Positions 1 through 8,342 of a stretch of DNA of 64,000 nucleotides are shown piece after piece (within the stretch, counting starts at the first letter, position 1; every line of letters begins with the position of its first letter). Source of the stretch: Bacillus benzoevorans (lineage in GTDB: Bacteria; Bacillota; Bacilli; Bacillales; Cytobacillaceae); NCBI RefSeq assembly GCF_014207535.1, contig NZ_JACHGK010000002.1:248001-312000 (forward strand). Direction: 5' to 3'. A program made the position numbers and the translations under genes. The notes below the pieces were generated by a model, which worked only from the letters and a program-made list of their open reading frames with translations, did not search any database and was not told the DNA's origin.

Positions 1-314
1 TCCCGTTTGCTATGGATGTGAATAAGGAATAGATAAAAATAAGCATAAAATGGGCAGTCCATAATTTTTCTTGCCTAATCGTTTGTGTCTGCAAAGTTCA
101 GATCCTCTTTCCTTTTAAATCTGGCTATTAATCAAGTATACTAGAATACAAAGAAAAAATAAATATGGTGAGGCACGCTGCCACTCCATATATTTTCAAT
201 TATTTTCCCTGAGGCGGGTTGTTAATATATCCCATTAACAAATCTGAAAAATTGCATTTGCTGCCATCAATCGTTAAAATTATTATTGAAAATAACAACA
301 AAGGAGTACTGACG
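1..314. other. Left edge, non-coding, with one hairpin
   Basis: I see no coding region that continues in from the left edge. A GC-richer hairpin lies at 163-191 (outer arms ATATGG/CCATAT, inner arms GGCA/TGCC) in otherwise AT-rich DNA, about 120 bases before the start chosen for the VOC gene. It lacks a T run, so it could be a leader structure or a decayed terminator of a gene outside the window. Confidence 0.4.
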
Positions 315-692
315 TTGATTAATAAAATTGGGAAAATTACCGTGTATGTACAAGACCAGGAGCAAGCAAAGGATTTTTGGGTGAATAAAGTCGGGTTTGT
401 CGTAAAATTTGAACAGCAAATGGGACCAAATATGACTTGGCTTGAAGTGGGGCCAAGTGAAGCTGAGTTTACTACGCTGGTTCTTTATTCCAAAGCAGCG
501 ATGGAGAAACACAAACCTTCTGCTGTGGCACATCCATCCATTCTGTTCAGTACAACCGATATTGAAGCGGCATATGCAAAAATGAAACAAAACGGCGTGG
601 AAGTAGAGGATATGATGAAAATGCCATATGGTTCCATGTTTACTTTTAAAGACCAGGATGGAAATGAATATATTTTGCGTGAGGATAAATAG
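315..692 (+). CDS. VOC family protein (glyoxalase/dioxygenase fold)
   Basis: A 125-residue single-domain vicinal oxygen chelate protein. It shows the two beta-alpha-beta-beta-beta repeats of the family: an N-terminal half beginning IGKITVYVQDQEQAKDFW and a C-terminal half ending PYGSMFTFKDQDGNEYIL, with a conserved Glu near the end. Members bind a divalent metal and act on glyoxal adducts, aromatic diols or antibiotics; the substrate cannot be read from sequence. The frame is open further upstream, but AAAGGAG sits 8-9 bases before the TTG at 315 and homology begins there. It is a single gene closed by a bidirectional terminator. Confidence 0.85.
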   Translation: MINKIGKITVYVQDQEQAKDFWVNKVGFVVKFEQQMGPNMTWLEVGPSEAEFTTLVLYSKAAMEKHKPSAVAHPSILFSTTDIEAAYAKMKQNGVEVEDMMKMPYGSMFTFKDQDGNEYILREDK

Positions 693-701
693 AAAATACA
701 G

Positions 702-744
702 AAAAAAAGCCTTCTTTTCAAAAGTTAGAAAAGAAGGCTTTTTT
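702..744. terminator. Bidirectional intrinsic terminator
   Basis: Perfect hairpin with arms GCCTTCTTTTC/GAAAAGAAGGC and an A run on the left and T run on the right, so it can end both the VOC gene and the convergent gene to its right. Confidence 0.85.
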
Positions 745-783
745 CATGATTTGAAAAAGTGGTTATGATTGTGAACACAAATG

Positions 784-1203
784 TTACTTTGTAATTTCCT
801 TGAAGCCTTCACCGAGAACGCCAGCGTCTCTTCTTTCAGCAGCCCCTATAAGAGCACGTTTGGAAACATTATTCTTTTGTTCAATCAATGCCTGGCGACC
901 TTTGTATACATATTTCTTTTTCAAAATATTTTTCTTTTGATGATAATATAGAACAAAACGTTTCAGCGGCAGGTTTGGATTCGAATTAATCCAGTTGATT
1001 TTAAAGGCATTAGCATCCTGCCATTCCTCAACAGAAAGCATATGGGCAAGGACGCGCAATTGCTTAAAATTGAACTCAGGTGTCAAACGCACTTCTCTCT
1101 CCAGCATCAATGATGGTTCGTCAACAGTTGGTGTCTGTTTTAACACGATATCCTCTTCGATAATTTTTTGTTCTAATTGGGAAAAGTCAAATAAAGAAAA
1201 CAA
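784..1203 (-). CDS. Hypothetical protein, basic C-terminal half
   Basis: About 139 residues, not recognised. The N-terminal half is acidic; residues 55-110 are rich in Lys, Arg and aromatics, including YYHQKKNILKKKYVYKG, and the tail contains Ala-Arg-Asp-Ala. There is no signal peptide or membrane segment, so it is probably cytosolic, and the charge pattern would fit a nucleic-acid or ribosome contact, which is only inference. A GTG at 1215 abuts the AGGAG and is too close to it, so I prefer the TTG at 1203, which leaves 11 bases after AGGAG. The gene shares the terminator at 702-744. Confidence 0.55.
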   Translation of the reverse strand: MFSLFDFSQLEQKIIEEDIVLKQTPTVDEPSLMLEREVRLTPEFNFKQLRVLAHMLSVEEWQDANAFKINWINSNPNLPLKRFVLYYHQKKNILKKKYVYKGRQALIEQKNNVSKRALIGAAERRDAGVLGEGFKEITK

Positions 1204-1467
1204 TTTTGCATACACTCCTCAATGATTAGCATCTATATTTATTATGCCAAGTTTTGCGTTTAAATGGTCATCCCTTCCCTTTGACCAAAATAAAAATTTC
1301 CGACCAAGAAAAAGACTACATTACACTATATAAACACAACGCTACATCTGGCACAAGTAAATTCCGCAAAAAAGTGGCAAATCAAGCAAAAAAAGGAACC
1401 GAATCGCTGGCTCCCTTTCTGCTCATGATTATTAATAAATAATACTTGCTTGCGTTAATAGGAGGCT

Positions 1468-1761
1468 TTAATCTCCTCCACCGCCACCCCCGCCATCTCC
1501 TCCGCCTCCATCGGAACTGCTGCTGTCGCTTGCAGAATCTGAAATAAACAAATCCCAGAATGAATTGGAATTGGATGAATAAGGGGAGTGAGCGGCTGCC
1601 TTCTTTTTCTTTTTCCATAGCCCTGTAAAGATCACAAAATACAAAACAACCCCCAGCAGTAAAATTAAAATACTGCTAAATAGTTCACCTTGAAAAAATA
1701 AACCAAGTGCCACCCAAAGCCAAAACAAGCAATACATCAAAATGAAAATCGATCGTATCAT
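1468..1761 (-). CDS. Small membrane protein with Gly/Asp-rich tail
   Basis: A 97-residue protein with two hydrophobic segments (about residues 3-24 and 28-48), a KKKKK stop-transfer run, a Ser/Asn-rich linker, and a low-complexity tail of Asp, Ser and Gly (DSSSSDGGGG and similar). Such Gly-rich tails end several small bacterial membrane proteins, including those with TPM domains, but no TPM domain is present. GGGAGG precedes the ATG by about 12 bases. The topology suggests a hairpin anchor with both tails on the same side of the membrane. Function unknown. Confidence 0.6.
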   Translation of the reverse strand: MIRSIFILMYCLFWLWVALGLFFQGELFSSILILLLGVVLYFVIFTGLWKKKKKAAAHSPYSSNSNSFWDLFISDSASDSSSSDGGGGDGGGGGGGD

Positions 1762-1950
1762 TTGATTGATAAACCTCCCTTCATTATCAATAGAAATTTG
1801 TTACAGCAGACAAAACAAGAGTTTAAATATTTTCTGTTTTTTCAGTCTTTTATAAATATAATTTTATCATTAAATTCCAATAATAGGGTAATATAATGAA
1901 CATTTTTATTAAAATAATATTCAATTTTTCGAATTTCATGCAATAAATTT

Positions 1951-1977
1951 AGCGAACAGCAGCAAATACTGTTCGCT
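1951..1977 (-). terminator. GCGAACAG-stem hairpin after fabH
   Basis: Arms AGCGAACAG/CTGTTCGCT flank a 9-base loop just beyond the fabH stop. The T run on the minus strand is weak. Almost the same stem recurs at 13332-13356 and, degenerate, at 36748-36773. Confidence 0.6.
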
Positions 1978-1987
1978 TTGGAGATTT

Positions 1988-2992
1988 TTAGTTTTCAATA
2001 GCAAGCTCTGGCACTGACCATTTTATCAGCATACCGGCATGTGTCAGGCCGCCGCCGAATCCATATAGTAAAAGCGTATCTCCCGTTTTCAGTTTCTTTT
2101 CTTTTACGCCGATAGCAAACGATAACGGAATTGAAGCTGCAGATGTATTCCCATACTCCACAAGGCTATATAACGTTTTCTCGATTGGAAAACCGCTTTT
2201 TTCGCAAATCGATTCAATCATCTTCAAGTTGGCACTGTGCGGGACAAACCAATCGACTGCATTTAATGGCATGGATGCCTGTTCCATCACCTTTTTCATG
2301 CCCTTTGGCACGGTGGTAACCGCCCACTTATATACTTCTCGTCCATTTTGGACAATTTTTCCATTATGCGTAATACTCTCCTCAAACATGGCATTGGCAG
2401 TATTAGAGCAATATAGGTTCTTCGCTTTTTCACCAAGTGAACCCATATGATAAGAAATAAAACTTGGTGTTTCCTCATCGTATTCCACAAGTACTGCGCC
2501 GGCGCCATCGCCGAAAAGAATGCAGGTCGTTCTGTCTTCATAATCTAAAATTTTAGAAAGGGTTTCTGCTCCAATCACGAGAATCTTTTTATGTAATCCA
2601 GAGGTGATTAGGCTGTTGGCAACATGCAGTCCGTAAGCGAAACCGGCACATGCCGCGTTCAAATCTAGTGCACCTGTATTTTTAATCCCAAGCTTAGCCT
2701 GAACCAAGGAAGCAGTACTAGGTGTTTGAAAATCCGGTGAAAAGGTACAAACAATAATCATATCAACGTCTTCGACCGATTTATGATAGCTTTCTGTTAA
2801 GTTGATGACAGCTTTATAGGCTACATCGCTCGTAAACTCAGCTTTAGCAGCTATCCTCCGTTCTTTAATTCCTGTACGCTGCACGATCCATTCATCACTC
2901 GTATCAACACGTTTTTCCAGTTCATCATTGGTCAGTCTTCGTTCTGGAACATATGAACCGATTGCCGTTATCCGCGCCTTCGATTGGAACAT
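1988..2992 (-). CDS. fabH: Beta-ketoacyl-ACP synthase III (FabHB-like)
   Basis: A 334-residue KASIII. It condenses an acyl-CoA primer (branched-chain in bacilli) with malonyl-ACP to start fatty-acid synthesis in the cytosol. The full Cys-His-Asn triad is present: C115 in LNAACAGF, H252 in FVPHSAN and N282 in EYGNTS, and the length fits the family. It resembles the FabHB paralogue of Bacillus subtilis more than FabHA, for example the DTSDEWIVQRTGI start and the GFGGGLTHAG end; that comparison is from memory. An AAGGGGGC ribosome site precedes the ATG. It stands alone with its own terminator and a FapR-like operator upstream. Confidence 0.93.
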   Translation of the reverse strand: MFQSKARITAIGSYVPERRLTNDELEKRVDTSDEWIVQRTGIKERRIAAKAEFTSDVAYKAVINLTESYHKSVEDVDMIIVCTFSPDFQTPSTASLVQAKLGIKNTGALDLNAACAGFAYGLHVANSLITSGLHKKILVIGAETLSKILDYEDRTTCILFGDGAGAVLVEYDEETPSFISYHMGSLGEKAKNLYCSNTANAMFEESITHNGKIVQNGREVYKWAVTTVPKGMKKVMEQASMPLNAVDWFVPHSANLKMIESICEKSGFPIEKTLYSLVEYGNTSAASIPLSFAIGVKEKKLKTGDTLLLYGFGGGLTHAGMLIKWSVPELAIEN

Positions 2993-3036
2993 ATACGAGC
3001 CCCCTTCTTAATTATCTCTAGTTGTATTATCTATTA

Positions 3037-3053
3037 CTATTACCTAGTGCTAA
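3037..3053 (-). promoter_or_regulatory. Candidate FapR operator of fabH
   Basis: On the minus strand this reads TTAGCACTAGGTAATAG, an imperfect palindrome that matches the remembered FapR consensus (TTAGTACC..GGTACTAA type) at about 12 of 17 positions. FapR is the malonyl-CoA-responsive repressor of lipid genes and is known to control fabHB in B. subtilis. The site lies about 45 bases before the start codon; a TACAAT hexamer on the minus strand directly precedes it. Confidence 0.5.
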
Positions 3054-3203
3054 TTGTATCCTATATGTTGTCATAATACCAGTATCCCACTAAAGATATT
3101 ATATGAGTAAAATATTATGGAAGGAATACGGATGAATGTCATCTATTTCCTGTAAAAGTAACATCGCCTTTCCTGTATAATCAGCTAGGAGGGGGCATGT
3201 AGA

Positions 3204-4055
3204 TTGAATATCTTATTTGTTGCTATTTTAATGGTTTTACTGTATTACATCATGAAAAAAGCTTATCGGAATACGAAAGATATTGTCATCAATAAAGTAA
3301 AAATTAATGATAAATTAACAAATCAACATCACCCTAAGTTAACCATATTACAGCTTTCCGATCTGCATCTTGAAAATATTTCAATTTCGCCAAAAGAATT
3401 ATTCGAAAAACTTAAAGACGAGCCTATTGATATCATTGCCTTGACTGGAGATTTTCTCGATCGTAAATGGACCATCCCGAGACTTGCTCCCTATCTAAAA
3501 GTGCTCAATGACCTAAATGCCCGATACGGGATATATGCAGTATTAGGAAACCATGATTACGTGCTGCGCAAGAATAATCTCGCTAGTTTAATAAGACTTC
3601 TTGAAGAACATAACTGCCGTGTCCTGCAAAATGAAAGTGAAAGCATCATTGTCGAGGGTACTTGGGTGAATATTATTGGGATTGATGATTTTAAAACAAA
3701 ACGGAGCAATCTTGAAGCTTCTTATCAAGGAATTAAAACGGGGACGAATCTGGTTTTAACTCATGATCCGAATATTATCCTGCAGATGAAAAAATATCAT
3801 TTTGATTATTTACTTGCTGGTCATTTTCACGGCGGTCAAATTTGCTATCCAAAAGCGTTTCATTTAATCAAAATGGGAAAATTAGCCCGTATGAATGTTA
3901 TCAAAGGCTTGCATATGCAAGAAGGAAAACCTTTCTATATTAGTGAAGGTCTTGGGCAAACGGGGGTAAATATCCGTGTCGGAAGCCGGCCGGAAATAAC
4001 CATTCATGAATTAACTCTTGCAAAAAATAAAAGAAAAGCCATAAAAGCCATCTAA
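3204..4055 (+). CDS. ykoQ: Membrane-anchored metallophosphoesterase (YkoQ/YkuE-like)
   Basis: A 283-residue calcineurin-like phosphoesterase with one N-terminal hydrophobic anchor (residues 1-18). The dinuclear-metal motifs appear in order: D53 and H55 in LSDLHLE, TGDFLD, GNHDYV, THDP and the closing AGHFHGGQ. It should sit at the inner membrane face or outside it and hydrolyse a phosphoester or pyrophosphate; relatives act on lipid-linked substrates. AGGAGGGGG lies before a TTG start, and the only nearby ATG is out of frame. The adjacent ykoP-like gene, a neighbour of ykoQ in B. subtilis as I recall, supports the YkoQ reading; YpbG or YkuE types remain possible. Confidence 0.75.
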   Translation: MNILFVAILMVLLYYIMKKAYRNTKDIVINKVKINDKLTNQHHPKLTILQLSDLHLENISISPKELFEKLKDEPIDIIALTGDFLDRKWTIPRLAPYLKVLNDLNARYGIYAVLGNHDYVLRKNNLASLIRLLEEHNCRVLQNESESIIVEGTWVNIIGIDDFKTKRSNLEASYQGIKTGTNLVLTHDPNIILQMKKYHFDYLLAGHFHGGQICYPKAFHLIKMGKLARMNVIKGLHMQEGKPFYISEGLGQTGVNIRVGSRPEITIHELTLAKNKRKAIKAI

Positions 4056-4078
4056 AAAAGCTACATTATGGCTTTTTC
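4054..4078. terminator. Convergent terminator
   Basis: AAAAAGC/GCTTTTT arms with A and T runs on the two sides, between two genes that face each other 29 bases apart. Confidence 0.65.
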
Positions 4079-4084
4079 ATTTTT

Positions 4085-4645
4085 CTACTGATTATTGTAT
4101 AAATTCGATAACTTCTCGGCTGACATTAATATGTAACGCGGCGTATATATTTTGAGCACTTGTAAAAAAGTAGAATTTTTACAAGATAGCATTTCAATGG
4201 GTAAAAAGGCGAACTGTTTAAACCATCTATAAATCGGATGCGAAATCTCAAACACCTCAAATCCAAGCCGTTCGCAGCCCTTATTTAAAGAGGTGATCCC
4301 GACAATTCCTTTAATCATTTGCGAATGTTTATGATTTTTAATATAGGAGTTAAGCCCGGGCAGTGATTTTTGCACGTATTGATAAATCAGTTTTGCTTTT
4401 CTAATTTCACTATTGATGTTCTTTAATTCTTTCAGCAATCTGACGTTATGAAGGTGAACCTTTACTAAGGTATCGTTTTTGTTGATCCGTGTCCCGTCAG
4501 AAAGAACAATATTCTTTCCTTTATATTTTGTTAATCGAACCCGAAAAATATTTCTTCCTTCTTTACTTTGCGGGAATGTAAGGCGGGAACAGCGGTAATA
4601 TAAAGGGTCAAAGAAATCCCAAATAGAGATCAAATAATCTCTCAT
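4085..4645 (-). CDS. ykoP: YkoP-like protein of unknown function
   Basis: A 186-residue basic protein recognised as the YkoP type by its opening MRDYLISIWDFFDPLYYRCS, by the segment DGTRINKNDTLVKVHLHNVR around residue 50 and by GCERLGFEVFEISHPIYRWF. No catalytic motif is evident. The HLHN segment and the paired aromatic residues suggest a membrane-associated or lipid-linked role, but this is inference. It converges with the metallophosphoesterase gene, so the two are linked by position rather than co-transcribed. The ATG is preceded by AAGGAGAGCT. Confidence 0.65.
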   Translation of the reverse strand: MRDYLISIWDFFDPLYYRCSRLTFPQSKEGRNIFRVRLTKYKGKNIVLSDGTRINKNDTLVKVHLHNVRLLKELKNINSEIRKAKLIYQYVQKSLPGLNSYIKNHKHSQMIKGIVGITSLNKGCERLGFEVFEISHPIYRWFKQFAFLPIEMLSCKNSTFLQVLKIYTPRYILMSAEKLSNLYNNQ

Positions 4646-4721
4646 GCTTCCAGCTCTCCTTTTCTTATCCTGACACCTTTATTTTGCATTATGCTGGAGG
4701 ATTTTATTTGTCACATGAGAA

Positions 4722-4760
4722 CAAAAAATGCTGCCAGGGTTTCCTGACAGCAAAAAAATA
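4722..4760 (-). terminator. Intrinsic terminator of the short flavoprotein gene
   Basis: Stem TGCTG(C)CAGG/CCTG(A)CAGCA with TTTTTTG following on the minus strand. Confidence 0.85.
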
Positions 4761-4778
4761 GATCATCGGGCTAATTGA

Positions 4779-5342
4779 TTATGCTTTTAATATGTCATGG
4801 TCAACATAGCGTTCACCGTTGATTTCACTGATGACATTGATGGCCACCTTTGCACCGTCACCAGCTGTAATAATCGTATGCATACTTACACCCGCACAAG
4901 TACCTGCTGCCCAAATTCCATCAATATTTGTTTTACCCGCAGCATCAACGTCAAAAATCGTTTTCACTCTTGGCTCGGTGCCTGGTTTTGTTTTCAGACC
5001 TGAAGCATCTGCTAAGTCTGTCATCATACCAGTTGCAATAATAACATATTTCGCTTCCACAGGGCCATTTTCTGTTTCAATTTTAAAGCCTTCATTCGTT
5101 TTAGCAATAGCCGTAACGTTTGTTTCGTTAAGCTCAGCACCAAATTTCTTTGCTGAGGCAATTCCAGTTGCCACCATATCAGGACCAGAAATTTCAGCTA
5201 CGCCATAATGGTTTTCCATCCAAGCTTTTTTTGTCACACTTTTATTGCTATCTAAAATAACCGTTTTCTTACCGGCCTTTGCTGTAAATAATGCGGCACT
5301 GCCCCCTGCAGGACCTGCACCAATAACGGCGATTTCATACAT
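4779..5342 (-). CDS. Short FAD-dependent thioredoxin-reductase-like protein
   Basis: A 187-residue flavoprotein with the Rossmann FAD motif IGAGPAGGSAALFTAKAG at residues 6-23 and the second FAD motif around GIWAAGTCAGVSMHTIITAGDGAKVA near residue 145. It is little more than half the length of thioredoxin reductase: the NAD(P)H-binding domain and the CxxC redox pair are both absent. The frame is clean and the start and stop are well placed, so it is not an obvious truncation; similar short proteins occur in bacilli. How it would be reduced is unclear, so it may work with another reductase or bind FAD as a sensor. Confidence 0.75.
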   Translation of the reverse strand: MYEIAVIGAGPAGGSAALFTAKAGKKTVILDSNKSVTKKAWMENHYGVAEISGPDMVATGIASAKKFGAELNETNVTAIAKTNEGFKIETENGPVEAKYVIIATGMMTDLADASGLKTKPGTEPRVKTIFDVDAAGKTNIDGIWAAGTCAGVSMHTIITAGDGAKVAINVISEINGERYVDHDILKA

Positions 5343-5469
5343 TTATATCCACTCCTAGTTTATATTTAATATTTCAACATAACTAATTGTATCAGTTTGA
5401 AATTCATTTTCAAAATCATATGCAATAATAAATTCCTGGTCTCACTTACGGAACAGGAATCTTTTTTCT

Positions 5470-6240
5470 TTATGTTGCGTCTGCCCATCCTAAAATGGAA
5501 GAGATCAGTTTTGCTTTTTGTTTTAATAGTAGAACGGCTTCGGAACCTGCTGAAGTATCCAATGAACTTTCCAAACCGATGATGGTCAGCGAACCTGCCA
5601 GCTTATTGGAACGATCAAAAATTGGTGAAGCAATTGCATTGATTCCAGGAAGAACAGTACTGTTTACGTAGGAGTAGCGGTTTGCTCTGATAAATTCAAT
5701 GGTATGCTGCAGTTCCTCCCGTTCAACTTCAGAGCCCCCTATTTCCTGTTCGGCAATTTTTTCCGTTGCCTCATGAGACATATAGGCAGCAAACACCTGA
5801 CCTGCTGCACTTTTCGTTAAGCTGATTTGTGAGCCGACTTTAATCCCAATATTCACAGGACCATTGCTTTCTTCCCAGCTGACAAAGAATGGTCCATTTT
5901 GTCCCCAAATCGCCAACGCAGCGGTTTCATTCAGGATTTCTTTTATTTCTCTTAGATACGGAGCGGCAATTTCCGGAATATTCAATTTATGAGACGCCTT
6001 TAGACCCAATCTTAATAATTCCGTACCGAGTGTATATTTCGCATCCTGATTTTTATCCAGCATACCGGTTCTGACAAAACTGGTTAAGTAGCGATGGAGC
6101 TTGCTTTTTGATGTTTCGCAGATAATAGCAATTTCCGAAATAGAAAGAGGCTTTCCTGCTTCAGCGATTTTTTTTAAAATACTCATCCCTACTTCAATTG
6201 ATTGAATTCCTTGACTTTTTGTTTCTTCCTCCATTATCAT
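5470..6240 (-). CDS. IclR-family transcriptional regulator
   Basis: A 256-residue regulator with an N-terminal winged helix-turn-helix (about residues 14-75, LSISEIAIICETSKSKLHRYL) and a C-terminal effector domain (about 90-250) ending in the typical LIGLESSLDTS segment. IclR proteins respond to small organic acids and usually control nearby catabolic genes. Its neighbours, a flavin monooxygenase and an aromatic-acid-type transporter, make it the likely regulator of that group. GGGGGAGACG precedes the ATG. A GGAAAT-type palindrome upstream of the transporter at 8294-8312 is its best candidate operator in the window. Confidence 0.88.
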   Translation of the reverse strand: MIMEEETKSQGIQSIEVGMSILKKIAEAGKPLSISEIAIICETSKSKLHRYLTSFVRTGMLDKNQDAKYTLGTELLRLGLKASHKLNIPEIAAPYLREIKEILNETAALAIWGQNGPFFVSWEESNGPVNIGIKVGSQISLTKSAAGQVFAAYMSHEATEKIAEQEIGGSEVEREELQHTIEFIRANRYSYVNSTVLPGINAIASPIFDRSNKLAGSLTIIGLESSLDTSAGSEAVLLLKQKAKLISSILGWADAT

Positions 6241-6460
6241 TCGTCTCCCCCTCTCTCTTTCTTTTTTCTGTGGAGTTAGAGTAAAGTTGTCAATATACGA
6301 ATCAAGCTCTTCCTCTTAACACACAGTATATACTAAAGGGTAGTTTGTAGAGAAGGTAAATGTTCCAGACACGCATGAATGAGAGAAAATCATTTTCGGG
6401 ATGACTATAGAATAAAAGCTATGCTTCTCTTCTAATAAGCATGTTGATCATGAACAGCTT

Positions 6461-6751
6461 TTAAATGGCTTTATGCTCAAATGATTGCCTATATTGCTGC
6501 CAAAATAGAAGCAGTTTTGCTGTCAGGCCTCCATGACCAAACTTTACCTTTTTATTACCAGCTTCAGCCATACTTTGGCAAAATAAAAGGATCGTCCCTC
6601 TCCTATTAATGATACTTGATATTCCCTGTTGATAAAACCAGAGATCGATTGTATTGTAGACGCCCTTATTGATTGCAAATTGCTCCTCGCAATATTTGGT
6701 AAATTGTAAATCGGGCATATGCAGTATCTCCTCAGCCAGTCGTTTTACCAT
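6461..6751 (-). CDS. Hypothetical protein, 96 aa
   Basis: Not recognised. It has a GGGGGATAGCG ribosome site, an LQFTKYCEEQFAINKGVYNTID segment and an aromatic-rich C-terminus (LLLFWQQYRQSF). No transmembrane helix or signal peptide. It lies downstream of the monooxygenase gene on the same strand, but a terminator separates them, so it is probably transcribed on its own or only by read-through. Confidence 0.45.
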   Translation of the reverse strand: MVKRLAEEILHMPDLQFTKYCEEQFAINKGVYNTIDLWFYQQGISSIINRRGTILLFCQSMAEAGNKKVKFGHGGLTAKLLLFWQQYRQSFEHKAI

Positions 6752-6779
6752 CGCTATCCCCCATTTCCACTTGATTTTG

Positions 6780-6815
6780 AAAAAGAGAGAAGAACGCCAT
6801 TGGATGCGTTCTTCT
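6780..6815 (-). terminator. Intrinsic terminator of the monooxygenase gene
   Basis: Perfect 10-bp arms AGAAGAACGC/GCGTTCTTCT with a T-rich tract after it on the minus strand. Confidence 0.8.
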
Positions 6816-6822
6816 CATAGAC

Positions 6823-7893
6823 TTAACCGATGACGGCTTCTTCCTGGTTGAAATGCGGAATAACATCCTTAGCAAGGCGTTCCATTTGTTTCATTGTTTC
6901 AGCATGCGACAGACCGCCGAAATCCAAGTAAAGAATACATTCATCGACACCAGAAGCTTCCACTTCTTTTAGTTTTTGTGTTACATATTCTGCGTTGCCC
7001 ACAATAATGCTCTTTTCACCTAAATCAGCAGTTGTAATCGATTTTAGCTGCTCAATGATTTGAACAAAATATTGGATATTTTTTGGAGCCTTACTTGGAT
7101 CCCCTGGGAATGCCGGAACTAATCCTGTGAAGTATTTTAACATTCTTTGTTTTGCTTTTTCAGCTTCGTCTTCTGTATCAACGACGCTGACAAAGTAGGA
7201 ACAGCTTGCTTTTTTACCGGTAAATCCGTGTTGTTTAGAGATATCGTTAAATGTACGGATCGCATTTTCCATTGTGCCAAAAACCATATTGGCTGCAAAC
7301 GGTGCAAAGATGACATGTTCCCCCATTTCAGCGGCTTTTTCAATCGTTGGTCGACTGAAAGCGGCAACATATATCGGTAAATTTTCTTGGACCGGCTTTG
7401 GTGTTAATTCAACTTCAGGGAATGAGTAGAACTCGCCTTCGTATGACAGCTTCCCATATTTCCATGCTTTTTGCACAATATCTAAACCTTCAAAGAATAT
7501 TTCACGGCTCTTATTATAGTCAATATCAAAAATTTCATATTCGCGCTGGTCATACCCACGACCTGCTGAGAAAATGGCTCTTCCATTACTTAATACATCT
7601 AGTAAGGCATATTCTTCTGCAACTCGGATTGGGTGGCTGGCTGGAAGTAAAACAGTGGCAGGAGCTAATTTAATCCGAGTTGTTTTAGCGGCAACATAAG
7701 TTAATAGGCTCGCAGGGTGGGGTAAAATGCCAAGAGCACTGAAGTGATGCTCTGGTACCCAAACGGAGTTAAAGCCTAAATCCTCTGCATAAATACATTG
7801 TTCCGCTAAATCTACTACCATTTGATTGGGATTTTTTCTAGTATCCCCATATTCAACCGGATTGTCTGTAAGAGTAAAGTAACCAATTTTCAT
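6823..7893 (-). CDS. LLM-class flavin-dependent monooxygenase
   Basis: A 356-residue bacterial-luciferase-like TIM-barrel protein. These enzymes take FMNH2 from a partner reductase and oxidise aldehydes, alkanesulfonates, aromatics or other ligands. Family features visible are WVPEHHFSALG at about residue 45, PIRVAEEYALLDVLSNGRAIFSAGRGYD in the middle, and the closing NAEYVTQKLKEVEASGVDECIL segment. I chose the ATG at 7893 because GAGGTGG precedes it at proper spacing, while the GTG at 7905 overlaps that site. Divergent from the transporter gene; the substrate is unknown. Confidence 0.88.
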   Translation of the reverse strand: MKIGYFTLTDNPVEYGDTRKNPNQMVVDLAEQCIYAEDLGFNSVWVPEHHFSALGILPHPASLLTYVAAKTTRIKLAPATVLLPASHPIRVAEEYALLDVLSNGRAIFSAGRGYDQREYEIFDIDYNKSREIFFEGLDIVQKAWKYGKLSYEGEFYSFPEVELTPKPVQENLPIYVAAFSRPTIEKAAEMGEHVIFAPFAANMVFGTMENAIRTFNDISKQHGFTGKKASCSYFVSVVDTEDEAEKAKQRMLKYFTGLVPAFPGDPSKAPKNIQYFVQIIEQLKSITTADLGEKSIIVGNAEYVTQKLKEVEASGVDECILYLDFGGLSHAETMKQMERLAKDVIPHFNQEEAVIG

Positions 7894-8224
7894 ATTATTC
7901 TCCACCTCATCTTCATTTGTTCACGATAAGTAAATTATATTCACCAATCGTTTTACCTTGTAACGTAGCATAACAGAAATGATCTTGAGTTGTAAAGTAA
8001 TTTTCTGAATATTTTTATTTTTCATTTTTTCTATTTACATAGGGTAAACTTTTGATTATATTAGGTTAGAAAACACCAACAATAAATATAGTTTACTAAT
8101 TGTGAATATTCGGCTGCTATTTTGGTGGATATTTTAGTTTTGATGATATCTTGGCGTTAGTTCGTGTTTATTTTTCTGAAAATTCAATTTATTTATTTTT
8201 TCCTTACAGATGATGATGATCTCA

Positions 8225-8312
8225 GGAAATTTCCCCAAACAATGAAGGCGTTTTCCCTATGGGCTTACAATGGGTAATGCGATTAGGTATCTGGAAATAC
8301 ATCACGTATTTC
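8225..8312 (+). promoter_or_regulatory. Two GGAAAT-type palindromes before the MFS gene
   Basis: The 449-base divergent gap 7894-8342 is AT-rich and holds two palindromes near the transporter: GGAAATTTCC at 8225-8234, perfect, and GAAATAC-N5-GTATTTC at 8294-8312, ending 30 bases before the start codon. IclR-family operators are often GGAAA/TTTCC palindromes, and an IclR gene lies 2 kb away. No other structure is evident in this gap. Confidence 0.45.
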
Positions 8313-8342
8313 TAAATATAAAAAAGAATATGGAGGTAATCT

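Noticed and set aside
1254..1442. 62-codon plus-strand frame
   Set aside because: TTG start without ribosome site, no recognisable pattern, and composition unlike the nearby genes.
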